Source of the DNA: Chrysoperla carnea
Lineage: Eukaryota > Arthropoda > Insecta > Neuroptera > Chrysopidae
Length of the DNA: 64,000 nt
Reading direction: 5' to 3'
Assembly: GCF_905475395.1 (NCBI RefSeq)
Contig: NC_058337.1
Span: 104,526,368-104,590,367, forward strand
Part shown: positions 37,260 through 49,924 of the stretch, piece after piece
Layout: every line of letters begins with the position of its first letter
Position numbering within the stretch: the stretch's first letter is position 1
The notes under the pieces: model-generated
Databases searched by the model: none
What the model was told of the DNA's origin: nothing
Seen by the model: the letters and a program-made list of their open reading frames with translations, nothing else
Made by a program: the position numbers and the translations under genes

Positions 37260-37640
37260 GACATTGTAACTTTCTCTAGGTCCAATCATTAAATTAACCT
37301 CATTTTTATATTTTTTGTATCAAAATTACCCCATCCACCGAGTTGCATCAAATTCCAAAACAAAAATTTTTTTTAAAAAAAAGTTGCAAAAAATTGAGAA
37401 ATATTTTTTATCTCCAATTTTGATAAAACTCAGTATATAAGGTAATTTTGACCCAAAAAGTACAAAAATCGGGTGAATTTGATGACTGGTCGAATAGTTT
37501 TTGAGATACGGACCAAAATCGATTCAAATATTGCGATATCTAAGAAACTTTGCATCCAATCATAAAATTAACCTGATTTTTATACTTTTTGGGTCAAAAT
37601 TACTCCATCTACCAAGTTTCATTAAATTCCAAATTTTTTT
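37260..37640. repeat. Internally repeated element (TCCAATCAT-AAATTAACCT)
   Basis: A block of about 80 bp beginning TCCAATCATTAAATTAACCT, with TCAAAATTACCCCATCCACC and an AATTCCAA end, occurs at about 37281-37360 and again at 37555-37635. A related inverted block (AAGGTAATTTTGACCCAAAA, then AGTACAAAAATC) lies between them at about 37440-37475. The arrangement suggests a complex or nested repeat. Confidence 0.6.
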
Positions 37641-38277
37641 TCCTTTTTCTTAATTTTTTTTAAAGGGATACCCCTTAAAAAATGATGATTTCCCAGAACT
37701 ACGAAAATAATTTCCAATTCAGGAGTGCCAGAATCGTATACAATTGTTCATAACTTGAACCAATTTCTTCATTCTATACCTCAGAAAGTAGGTGTTCAAG
37801 ACCGAACCGCGGGGGACGATTGGTAAGAGCATTAATTAATTACGAGCACATTTTTTTTATTTTAAAAATTGCTTTAAAATGTACGATATTCTCTGTGGCA
37901 ACGGAAACACTTCGTTTATTTTTGAGTGTAGAATATATGTTTTCTATAAATAAGATATCAAATTTTCTTAGGGAAAAAAAAAAACGAAAATATTTTTCAC
38001 ATCATAATAAAGGTTCATAATGTCAAGTGAATAAATCAAGCACACCGTAAGAACAAAATGTGATAAATAAACCATATAGGTACGTCACAAAAACAAAACT
38101 TACAAGAAAAACAACATATCCGGTTTTTGTTTTTCTCGATACAACACAATCAATATATTTAAAAATAAATTTTCAAAGTGTATGATAGATGTATTATCAT
38201 ATTTCCTATTAACAAGCTATCCGTAAATGATATTCAAGTATTATCAGGTTTTGTGCATGACTTACTATAGAAAAGTA

Positions 38278-38424
38278 CCTAGCTTGTGTTTGTTTATTCA
38301 CAACACCACGATATCATTATATCACGATATCATGAATGATGATTTTGGTATGTTAAATACATTGTGCTGATGACGTCATATCACAATGATAACTTGGTAT
38401 TGTGAATAAACAAACATGCTTGGA
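38278..38424. mobile_element. 147-bp MITE with TA borders
   Basis: The left end reads CCTAGCTTGTGTTTGTTTAT. The right end, reverse complemented, reads TCCAAGCATGTTTGTTTATT, and complementarity continues inward for about 50 bp (TTCACAA-ACCA-G-TATCATT). TA flanks both ends, consistent with Tc1/mariner-type integration (established for that superfamily). It is too short to encode anything. Confidence 0.75.
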
Positions 38425-39937
38425 TACAAAAATTTGTTTTTAGTGTTCCACATTTTCCAATACATACAGAATTTAGTTAAACAAAATCAGATTATTTCAA
38501 TTGAAAATATGTATGCAGCTTAAAAATAAAGTTAAATAAAAGTTTTTCTTTTAAATATGAGGTTTTAAATTAATAAATAAACTAAGGGTCTACGTTTTTA
38601 TAAATGGGGTAAGAACTTCATAATGGCACCTCCTCTTTCCTCCAGCGTTTGATAATAGAGCTTTTGATTTAAAAAAATGATTCTTCTTTGTTTCGGATAG
38701 ATGTCAATCAAGTAAAGACATATCACATATTTTGTATCTTTGTAAAAAAGCCTTTTTTTGATAATAATCCAATTAATGTATGGAAGTCCAATATTAAATT
38801 TGACAAAATTGCTATCAGAAAACAAAAAATATGTTGTTATAGAAGAAAACAAGCCAAGAACCTTAGAGTTTTTTGTTTACGGATAATCAATGGCTAAGTT
38901 AACGTAAAAAATTCGGTTAAATCAAAAAAACGGTTTTTTTGCGATAAAAAAAAATTGACGTCCAATTCAAAAAAATTAAATGGGGAAGTTATAGATCTCA
39001 AAAAACCTATCCCTTAACGTCTGATTAGTAAAACTTGAAAAAAAGAGCGAAAATATATTTATAACTTGTTTTCTTACTCGATTTTAAAGTTGATATTTGG
39101 TGAAATTATGAATAAGAGATTGACAAACCTTAATTTTAATTTTTTTTTGAAAAAAATTCTGAAAACTTTTTGAATTATCATATTTTTTAGAAAAAAAAAA
39201 ACACTTTGCGTAAAAACTTTGTTCTTGGTCGAGGGATTATGGAAGAGAGATGTTTCAGGGCTTAATCTCTTCGTCTAAGCTTCTTCTCTCATGATATTTT
39301 AACAGCAATTTTCAAGGTGTAAGCCAAGGACATCCCTTTTCTTTTATATCTTTTAATTTGACATTTTACCAATATTTTTTTATCCGGCGGGATATGAAGA
39401 ACATTTCGACTAAGGTCTCAACTGTGATGACGTTAGTATAAGTTTTTTGGACGTAAGCCTGCAAAATATTCAAATTATATGCAAGAAAAAATGCAATATA
39501 ATATCTACAATGTATACAATAAAAAATACAATTTATATTTATATTACCATCATAATATTCATAAAACTTTGCAAATTAAACAGCATTAGATTCTTTTTAT
39601 TTTTGTAAATACTGCGACAAATTGTTTTGATACCTGTGTGTTCTCGAACTCCGAAATATAGCTTTATATACACTAGCCAATACCAAATCGAAATTACTTT
39701 AGTAAAAATTATTTTTCCAAAATTATACTGTCCCGAAACGTTTTGAGTGAGCTTCAATTGAACTAGCGTTTGAATGTGGCTATTGTATCCAAAATTTATA
39801 ATTATTACCAAATTGTCCATCCCTGCCCTAGCACATAGAGTCTTGAGTATCAAAATATGCCTGCTTGTGTTTTGAGGAGCAGTAATAATAATTAGGAATT
39901 CTTTGCAGATGCATCTAGTACAGTATAAAAATCGGCT

Positions 39938-40333
39938 AATGAAGGATAATGAAAGGAACCGCTCGCATTTTGCTAAAACCTCATGTAATGTGTTTGTTAG
40001 GTATGAAATATCATTAGTAACGTATGAGTTAGTGGCGAAAATGTTTCCATTTGTTAATGAGCAATAAATTTATAATTCAATGAAAAAATCAATGTTAAAG
40101 TTCCTCTGAAAAATTATCAATTAGGCAACTTTTATGACGTAAATGTTAAGTGTTTGTCAAATAATCGAAAAATACACGTATAACGTATACGTAATTCCAG
40201 TTGCCTATTTATTAATTATGTAAATCAAATAGAAATTTTTGCGCCTCATGCGTTACTAATGATATTTGACACCCAAGAAACACATTTCATGAGGTTTTAG
40301 TAAAATGCGAGCGGTTTCTTTCATTTTCCTTTA
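39938..40333. mobile_element. MITE with about 100-bp inverted ends
   Basis: The left arm, from GAAGGATAATGAAAGGAACC through CGCTCGCATTTTGCTAAAAC to about 40050, is matched by the reverse complement of about 40235-40333. Shared blocks include AAACCTCATG-AATGTGTTT and AAATATCATTAGTAACG. The interior is AT-rich and non-coding. Borders are accurate to a few bases. Confidence 0.75.
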
Positions 40334-41957
40334 TTTGTGACATCTTTAACTGTACTAATTTATTATCCTATTTATTTGTTTAACGTTACTGTGATTTTGT
40401 GCCGCAGCTTACAGTTTTAGAAAGGTATATTTACGAATAAATATATATGGGTATAGACACCAAATTGCGAATAACTAATTTGAGATGCAGTATGTTAGTT
40501 ACCGCAGCAAACGTATATGGTATAAAATGGACACCTACATTACATATATCCGTGTTTTTGTCCATATTTTTACTCTGAATGGTACGTGTGTTAGCATATG
40601 AACAATATTTTTTTTTATCACATGTAGATACTTTAATTAATTTAAGTTTAATTTTTTAAAATTTTATTTATTCAGTTTTTTTTTGTGGTTGCTGTATTTT
40701 GGATGTCCTGCTCAAAAAACTCGAATCAAGTCAAAATGAATAATGTGAGTGTGATTTTCTTTCTTAAAACTTTTCCATTTTGTGTTACTCTGTATCTTGA
40801 AAACAAAGCGTTTGCGGACATATGTTTGCTCAAGAATACGCTTTTAAAGTTTTTATACTTACTTAGGAAACAACCCGCATAACTTTCATTAGGATATCAT
40901 AAATAATATGTACTTACTTCGAAAATGGATTTTTGTGTGTCATCGAATAATCTTCCATTTTGTATTATTAGCCTTACATTCAATGAACCTTGGTTTGGTT
41001 AGCATTGCTTTTACAATAACCAGAAACACAAGTGTGTGTTTTTGTATAGGCTCTATTTTGTACTGTAACTAAAAATAATTTAAATTCGATAATTTTTTTT
41101 CATGAAAAACCAGGATCATTAATCGTGAATAAGAACATATCTGTGGAAAAGGTTAATATAGATGAGTATTGAATATATGTACACATACAATGTTTAAGTA
41201 TTATCTACACGGCTGTTGTCATAAGTAGTGTAAGTATACATGAACATGTTTTTTTGATCTTGACTATAGCGGATATTATCCCTTAGATCCATTTTTTACA
41301 AAACAAATGTACAATATATCGTTATCCTGTTTTAGTAGCTGTTGTCCTTATACCTTTGTTATCTCTTACAAGTTATACAATATAATTATAGTGGTTATAC
41401 TTCGGTGGAAGCATATTAAAAAGCGTAGATATCTAGAATATCGTAGCAGAGCGTAGTATAATAAAAAATAAATATTATAATAATAAAAACCAGTATCATA
41501 ACAATGTAATGCAGTAAAAACCATAAAAATTATACTACAAAATGTATCAAATTAAAATATAATACACTGCTAGGAATAAAAATCAATTTTGTATTAAAGC
41601 GCATAACAGACTAGCCTTATTGTAGGGTCAGTTTATACACTTAAAAACTCAAACTCGAATGTGACAAAAATATGTTTGGGTAAGATGTACCAATTTGAGT
41701 ACAAATCTACCTTCAATTATTCCGTAGTTTCTATGCAGATATTGGTATTTACTGGACAGCATTTGTATTGATATATAGGTAGGTATTGTATCGAAGTACA
41801 AGTTGGCCGAAGACTGGATGTCAATGTGGTTTTGTTCTCGAATAAACCAAAAATTAAATTACTTAGTGTAAAAAGTAAAAATTTTTAATAATTCTGAGAG
41901 TTTAATTACAATTTTCTTTCCGAACAAATAGAAAGACTGAAAAACAGAATATATATT

Positions 41958-42714
41958 CTAGGATATGGTGCGTCCAATAGGATATATACATGGCAGAACG
42001 GCCATTTTCGAGACAGAAGGAAACCTAACCGTGTCGAAGCAACGGTAAGTCAAAGCATCCATTTTTTATTAACCGGGGGAAATAGTGGTATACAAAGCTT
42101 TATGCCAGTTTCAGACGAGCTTGGGGTTGAATTAAACCGGGAAAAAATTTGATTTACCCTCCTCTCCACTAGTAACGAACCCCTTTTATTGTATTGAGGG
42201 GGGGGGTAGCGTAGGGAAATGTCTGCCAGTATTATGCATGATTTATGCGTTATGGAAAACATTTGTTTTAGCTTTTACTTACTTTGTTTTACAGGAGTAT
42301 TCGGGACTTCTCCCGCGCTTTAAGTTCAAATTACCGCCATACTGCTAGTGTGTGGTGCATGCTTCTATTTTTCCATTAATGTACATGTTGAAACAAGAAA
42401 ATCGCACTTGAGTTTATCTGGTTAAGACCCTCTTTTTTCCGTTTTACTTCTATCCCACCCCCCTCCAAAATCGACATAAAGTTTTTTGTGCCACTATTTT
42501 TCTCTATTTAAAAATGGATGCTTTGACTTACAGTTGCTTCCAGGCGGTTAGGGTCCATTTTTGTACCCAGATTTTACACCCCCTCTCGATCTCGAAAATG
42601 GTCGTTCTGCCAAATAAATGATCTATGATAGAAAATACTCCACATTAATTCAGGAACATATACCACACGGCAGACAGTAAGGGTTTATGGATTTTTTGAC
42701 GTGCCATATCCTAG
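41958..42714. mobile_element. 757-bp inverted-repeat element with CTAGGATATGG ends
   Basis: Both ends read CTAGGATATGG inward. Further inside, the arms share GGCAGAACG-CCATTTTCGAGA, CCTAACCG, GAAGCAAC-GTAAGTCAAAGC followed by ATCCATTTTT, and AATAGTGG. The right arm has extra sequence. The interior is richer in G+C than its surroundings (poly-G and poly-C runs), which helps mark it as foreign to the local background. There is no transposase ORF. Confidence 0.75.
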
Positions 42715-45700
42715 GATAACATAATTATCATTTATTTATGATAATTTATGATAAGAAACACTGAATAAATAGATTTAAGTGGTATATTAATTATAAAGAA
42801 TAATAAATAGCATACTGAACCAATAAAAAAGCACGTGTTATAGCAGTAATTCGTACGAGTAAAAAAAAGTGTCTACCACTTCTTAGTTATTATATACACA
42901 AGAACACAAGAAACATGATGGTATAAGCAGGGTGAAGGCGTTGGTAAGTAAGTAAGTATAGATATTATAATGACTATAGTTAGTACATTTTTAGAATAAT
43001 AAAATTAAATTCAGTTAGTCTTGTCATTTATACAGCAAAATTCCACTGTATTAGACATGAATGTCGGGCTAGATATGTATACAATTTACACGTAAAATAT
43101 TGGGTATGTAGGTAGATATATGTGCTACGACAATTACACTCATTTTTTAAGGGGTTTATATATAGATATAGAGTGATTTTAAAGATCTTTGGTTAATTTG
43201 GAAACTTGTAAAGCTCATTGAGAAAAAGTAGGATAAATAATATATCGGCCCATTTAAACATTTTCGAAAAATAATAACTTTAGTAGAAATTTGAGAATGT
43301 GATTATCGTTAGCCTTTGCTGGATACTTATTTTAGGTGATTTTAATGAAATGAAAATTTTTGCCAGCCTACAATTCAAGCAGGGCAAACAGCTCTTACCA
43401 AGTAGTTGAAACAACTAGCAGAAAAAGGATACTTTTTAAGACATGGCCCCTTTTAAAATTGGTTTACTTTGATTACGAAAAGCATTATCTATCCAGAAAA
43501 ATCCTACTCCAATGTATTACCATTAATCCAATGAGAAATGGCTACGGCAGTAGTGCAGTTTTAATAGGTCAAAGAGTGTTAGAGCTACACTCCTTCCGAA
43601 GACATAAAAATAGCTATTATTTTTAACCCAATTATGGTGGAAACGAATTGAAAAAAAATCCAAAATTAATATAAATATATAAAAAAAAGTCAGTCAAAAC
43701 GACAACTTCTGTTCTATATTCCGATATGTTCTGTTTAATACTTATTGAAGTTATAAATTCTGAATAAACCAACATATGGATTACATTGATTTCCACAGTA
43801 ATAAATTTATTAAAATATAATGAGATAATAACTAAATTTGAAAAAATGAATTGAGGAAATAATAAATGCAACTAAAATGTGGGTATTCATTTTTTAAAAG
43901 AATTTAATCAAATTATGTATTTTATTCATTAAATTGGGAAATTTATTTATAATTTATAAAAAATTCAATAAATAATTTATTTCTGATCATGCATAACATA
44001 AAAATACATGCGGTACTTTAAAAAGAGCTGCCTATTTTATTATGAAAAATATGAAAAATAAAGATCGAACTAATAAGTGTAAAGGTCGTTTGCTTGAGAA
44101 AGTTTTAAAAGACCGGAAGGTGATTTTCTTACCTTCATCTTTTCAGTACAATACGCAATTGAAGATTTTTGACGTATCTTTTTATTCTCTATATTACTAA
44201 AGTCAGTGATCACTAAGATTTTCTCATAAATCATTTCTTATAAGTAATCTTTTCTTCTTTATCATTTTTTTTTCTTCTAAAATTACAATAAAATTAACTT
44301 GAAAATTCAACTTCCCATCTCGTGATTCATCAACATATCACTTCCTCTTTCTTGTTTTGAAAACAATTCCAAACTTCGAGAAACAACATCTTTGAAATTT
44401 TCAAAGCAATTAGTTTTTTGCAAATTTTCGAATTTTTTTCGTTTCTCAAATTTTGCAGCCTAGGGAACTCCGTGTGCTCCTAGTGTAATTTCAACTCGCG
44501 TTTGACAAAATTTCATTGTTAAGATGTCATAGAAACAGTAACCCCACCCATCTACGAGTAGCAAGCAATGATTTTTACGAATATCGGCCAAGATTGAAAA
44601 TCACATTTCGATATTTATACATGAGAATTGAATAGATACATTTCAAAATCACCTATATATAGATAACTCTGTATTATATATGTATTTACAACACAATGTA
44701 CAGAGATGGAAAACCTGGTGGAAAACGCGCCGTCGCGGATCGAATACAGCCCATGAGGACCTACACGTAGATATACATGTATATGTGTACGTACCATGGT
44801 GGGTAATAAACTGTATGTACCGTTTTATTTAGATCAGTATATATTTGGTTTAAACGGACGAAACTTGCTCCACACTCGCATGGAGCTATACAAACTAAAA
44901 TATCTCCTTATCAATTCAAACATACATACATAGAAATATATATATGTATATATAAATATAGGATACTAGCTCGAAAGATATCGAAGGCAACAAGCAAGAG
45001 CTTTTATATATTGTTAAATAATACTCTCTATGTGAGAGATGATATCGTGTCGTGCCGTTATAATATCCTAGTGCTTCTGTTGTGTGCTGTGTATCTAACA
45101 AACAAAATTATTATCAAAGAATACATCTTCTTCAACCTGTGTGTGATGCCTGGACAGAGAGAACTTTTTATATGTTTTTATATCGGTTGGAACGTCCTAT
45201 TTGACCTCACGATTTCAGTCGTATAATTTCTAGAAAAAAGGTCATTGTTAGAAGAGTGTATTTATTATGCCTTGATGCGCGGGAATAATATATATTTAAT
45301 AATCTGGATCAACGCCATATAACGATAGAGACGACCAATTTATATATAACCAATATGAAAAAAGGGATTTTTTGTTATTGTTGTTATTGTTGTTGATATC
45401 CTACGGGACTATTTTTTTGGTTTAGTGTATAGATATTTGTACAACGTTGAATCGTCTCTATATATCATAAAATATAACATGGGATAGCTTTGAAAGTATG
45501 TTTATATTTTTTTATATATTAATTGAATTTTTTAATTGGAATTTTATTTTAAAAACCAGTATTATATTTATTAAAAAGATACTTTTATTTATTTTTTAAA
45601 AATATTTTTGTTTTTAGAAAAAATATATTACCTACCTTGTTTTTTTTGTGTTTTCTTTAAGCAAATAGTCCGTCATCTAATTAATTTATAAAATTTATTA

Positions 45701-47484
45701 ATTTGTGATGTATGAAAAAAATTCAATGATGTATATTAGGTGATTAAATTGGCTTTATAAATTTTCGGAAAATATTACTTGTCCGTTTCAAACTCTAAAT
45801 GATTTCATATATTGCAAAAATTTAGAGAAAGATATTTTGCCACAGTGTAATTTGATTCCAAGTATAGTAGATAAAATTGTTTCCTAATTCAAGATAAAAC
45901 TGGTCAAAACGGGAGAGAATATAATCAATGTGAGAGAGATAAAACTTAACAAAATGTTCAAGAAATGACATTTTGCATCAATCACGTATCATCAGTAGAT
46001 GAGACTCTCGAATAAGAGTCTAGCGCTCTTCCGTCATATTTCAGCTGTTTCATAGCGCGAAATATTTCATCAACTTGAGACACTTGGTTTTTTTCTTTTC
46101 TTTGCCATTGCTAATATGTTTACTTTCTATTAAACAGTTTTTTTTAATTTGTTTTCATTCGTTCCAAGTGAAAATTATCAAATACTTTCAAAATATGTCG
46201 TTTTTTGAGATTTCTCCATAAGAACCAATGTATTTTATATCGATTTTCAATGACTTTTTTCTAAAAAATTTGCTTCAATAACTATGCTAAAATTTTAACC
46301 ACATATTCTTTAAGTAAAAGTCTGCCTATAAAAAAATTTTGAGCCTTTAAATCAAATTGTTGTCATGCTCATACATCCTTAAACCATTCTGGCCACAAAC
46401 GACTCACTTAATTTCTAAATTATTGAACTGTTATAGGTCTCTAACTATTACTTAAAAATATACCTATACTTCCCAGGTATATGATTACATAAAAATGAAT
46501 GATATCATTCGTGACTGAATTTTTTCGTATTGATTTTATCATTTACGTTAATTGTATTAAAAAAATATTCAATATCATATATTTACCTATAATAAATATA
46601 TATAGAAGTCGAATTATATTTTAATTTCTATAAAATATTTACCATAAGAGAGAGGCGAATAAGTAAAGTTTAGGTGAGACGATTGTGAGAATTCTAATTT
46701 TGAATAAATATTTGATAGTTAGTTAGACTAGAGATATTTTAATCCATATCAAAGATTTTTAATCTTAAAAAATGTATCAATCATAAGATAATAAATTTTG
46801 TGAAGGCTCTTTTAGTTTTTGTAATTTCGATACCTCGTAATACCAAAGACAATATAAACCAGAAGGGACGCCAGTCAAACTTCTTGGATAATAAAATTTT
46901 TTTTATTCTCGAACTTAATTAGAACATATGACCATAATTTGGAATTTTTTCAGTAAACTATACTATCGAGTTTGGAATGAATTCTTACAAAATTCGTCTA
47001 TAAATAATATTTTGTACTACGCAATTCTTCTTAGAACAGTTTTTTTAGCTATTCCATTCGATAACTAAAGATATGGTAGAAGAATCTACAAAATCGAAAA
47101 ATGAAATCTTAGTTATAAAGAATTAATTTTTTGTATAATTTTACAATTTAAGGATTTTTCGGCGTTTCAACTAATATATTATAAAATACTTCATTTTTTG
47201 TATAATATATTCTTAATTTCACCTATTTCTAGTTGCCAAAGTGCCAAATTCTCAGAATCTTGGAGTGTCCCTTGAAAAAAAAAATCAAATCAAAAGTGTT
47301 GTGTGAGTAATGTGTCACTGCGATCACTACGAGTAATGTGATTCACACTATACTTAACATTAAGTTCATACAATTTAAACAAAAATAAAGAAATTTATTT
47401 TTTTTTTTTGCCTGGGAGGCTTTCCAAAACATATCCCTCGAGTTTTATATTCAGTGAGTTAATTGTACATACAAAAGGCAAAGT
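42715..47484. other. Intergenic, no gene seen
   Basis: No supported exon. The ORF at 43360-43626 (88 codons) has no motif and no splice or promoter support. A somewhat less AT-rich patch at about 44690-45200 includes simple repeats; I could not assign a function. Confidence 0.45.
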
Positions 47485-47593
47485 GTAGAGTCCTATCAAA
47501 CCAAAGTGGCATTGAGCAAGAGATATATATGTATGTGCACTCATATCTACACTCTCTCTTGTGCAGTGCCACTTTGGTTTGATAGAATTATAC
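47485..47593 (+). ncRNA. Pre-miRNA-like hairpin
   Basis: The left arm 47493-47523 pairs with the right arm 47555-47585. There are 19 uninterrupted base pairs at the base (CTATCAAACCAAAGTGGCA), then 12 more positions with one mismatch and two G-U wobbles, closing on a 31-nt loop. Weaker pairing continues outward for several bases. Size, stem length and imperfections fit a microRNA precursor. I do not recognise the mature sequence. Strand is unknown because both strands fold. A small inverted-repeat element is the alternative. Confidence 0.5.
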
Positions 47594-48529
47594 CACCTAT
47601 CTTTTTTCACTTAGCGAGTTTAGTCAGTCCGAAACAGTCGTCGAAATGTCGATAATTTTAGCGGTTTTATATGTCAGTTCTTACACGAGGGCTTGGTTTT
47701 TGCTTAACTTTGTTCGACTGTTCTCAGCTGATAATTTTTTTTATAATTATTTCAGGCAGGCAGACAGTTTCCTGCTCTTTGATTTGTTTCAAATGGTTAG
47801 AAATCCAAAAATATTTCAAAGTAAGTCTGTTTCACTTAGCATAGGTTTAAAGACTTTGTTTTCTTGATAATAGATAAAAATACGTTCCCACAAATATATG
47901 ACACTTCCCATAGTATCTTATTCATGTTTTTGTCGTAAAGTAATCACTGTAGTGTGATGGAAAGTAATTTAAAGTCTGCTGCCTGTCACTATTGTTAATG
48001 ATTCAAGTCGCAATGGATCAGAAGCGAAAAAAGTGTTCCTTATCAGTCGCAACATAACACACCTCAGCTTAATGAATTACTTGATATAACGAATATTTAC
48101 TTGTTCCCTTCCGATCTGTTACATCGAGGTAGCACTGCATCACTAATGGAGATTTTTTCACAAATCCAGGACCCACTTAACAAGCTTCCATTGTCCTCCA
48201 TCCATTTTCAATGAGCTTCAGCCAATAGATATATAAATAAATTGTATGCAAGAAAAATATAATGTTGATAATAAATAGGTATATGTTTGTGTGAACTGGA
48301 ACGTGAAAATTAAAAGTATCAAATCTAACTTCATATTACTACTATAACAGTCCTATTATGTATGTACGATAGTATGTATATTTTACATCTGTACTGTTAT
48401 GAATTTTATTTATACATTTAAAGCTTGTGTTGTTGAATACAACAGGTAGTATAGTATAAGAGCTGATATGCTTTTTTAACTTCCCAGTGCTGACAGAGAA
48501 TAATATCAATTACCATTTCAATCCCCATA

Positions 48530-48695
48530 TATAATCAAAGTGAAAGTGAGGATATTTGTTTGTTTGTTACGCTTTCACGAAACCGAGTACCGAACGAGAA
48601 AACGAGTACCGAACTACTTCGATTGAAATAGTTAATAATATAAGTCATACATCAGAATAACACATGAGCTATAATTTATGTTTTATATAACATAA

Positions 48696-48762
<67 letters not shown>

Positions 48763-49075
48763 AGCTATAATTTATGTTAAATATATCATAAAGAAAGGAA
48801 AGGAAAAAACAAGTTAAATTTAGTCTATGACATTGCACTGCGCCACCCATGACCATAAGTTAAAGATTTCTGTAAAAATGATAAACGAAATACAATTCAT
48901 GGCCAACGTTTCTGATATACTCAATAAATTAACACTATTTTACATTAAAAACAATTGAATACTTTACATATACTTTACCTATATAAAACAATTCCTACCT
49001 TCGTTTCGAGTGTTATAGAAAAGGGATAAGTGAGTGAGAGCAAGTGAGGTAAAGGCTATGAGGCGGTAGTCTTTA
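48530..49075 (+). repeat. Interspersed repeat, second copy of the 15.3-kb family
   Basis: Aligns by eye with 15282-15740: TTTGTTACGCTTTCACG, CATACATCAGAATAACACAT, TTTCTGTAAAAATGATAAACG, GTGAGAGCAAGTGAGGTAAA. It is interrupted by a long (TA)n tract and an adjacent short local duplication (GAGCTATAATTTATGTT occurs on both sides of the TA tract). Confidence 0.65.
48699..48760. repeat. (TA)n microsatellite
   Basis: About 31 TA units in a row inside the interspersed repeat. Confidence 0.95.
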
Positions 49076-49301
49076 CCGGTCTTTACTTTTTTACAGCTAA
49101 ATGTGTTTAAATTTTGGATTTACGTTAATCTTTTATGTAATAAATTTAAATGTGCTAAAAAGATTGAAGCTGCTCGCAGAAATTGGAGAGTTGTGGGGGG
49201 GGGTAGGGAAATAAAATTTTCCATGGAAGTGTATACTATATAGAAAACAAAAGTTTTATCTTGTCACCAATTTCTTGTCAAAATATATTCGAGTACAACT
49301 C

Positions 49302-49339
49302 AAAGCTCTACTAGTCAACTCCCTGACTAGTAGAGCTTT
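49302..49339. repeat. Perfect 16-bp hairpin
   Basis: AAAGCTCTACTAGTCA and its exact reverse complement are separated by 6 nt. The stem is too short for a microRNA precursor. It could be a recombination scar or a MITE core. Confidence 0.8.
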
Positions 49340-49900
49340 TACGTTGATGTATAAAAATATAATATGCATGTAAGCATACATTTATTATTGCATCGAAGCT
49401 ATTGTTTTATATTTAAATGGTATTTAATATTATCTACAATTGTCCGTATCTACCTTCACATTTATGCTTCTGTGAAAATGATAAATAATTTAGTTTTTTC
49501 AGCAAAATTTTAGTATTTGTTCCAATATTTTTTGAAAAATTACGTACCAACTATATCACTACGCTATTTCGTTTTTAGTTAGCGTTTTAATATTGCACAC
49601 ATCACTCTAAATATACCTTTTATCAAATAAAGTACTAGGTATCGATTCAAGTTTTACTTTTCAGTTTTATAGATATTATTCGTACGAGAGTCAGAATCGT
49701 TTTCAAGAGTTTATTTTAAGACGGCCAAATTGCGGATATTTGTTTCCGTATTGAATTGATTTCCTTAAGGGGAGTAGTCTGTACTAGAAACCTAAAACTA
49801 TGAAAAACGTCTTTTCATAGGCTATTTGTTGACCTTTTAAACATATAATTTAAAAAAAATTAGTTATTTTTCAAATTACAACCGGGTGAGTTCGGGGCTA

Positions 49901-49924
49901 AAAAAAAAAAAAAAAAAAAAAAAA
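49901..49924. repeat. Poly(A) run
   Basis: A run of about 24 A within a repeat shared with the 12-kb region. It may be the remnant of a retro-insert tail, but I could not identify a target-site duplication. Confidence 0.7.

Noticed and set aside
43360-43626. 88-codon ORF beginning MPAYNSS
   Set aside because: No motif, no splice sites that link it to other exons, and composition like neighbouring non-coding DNA.
47395-47867. ORFs of 71 and 73 codons around the 47.5-kb hairpin
   Set aside because: The minus-strand one is created by the inverted repeat itself. The plus-strand one has no motif, and its apparent hydrophobic start is typical of AT-rich random sequence.
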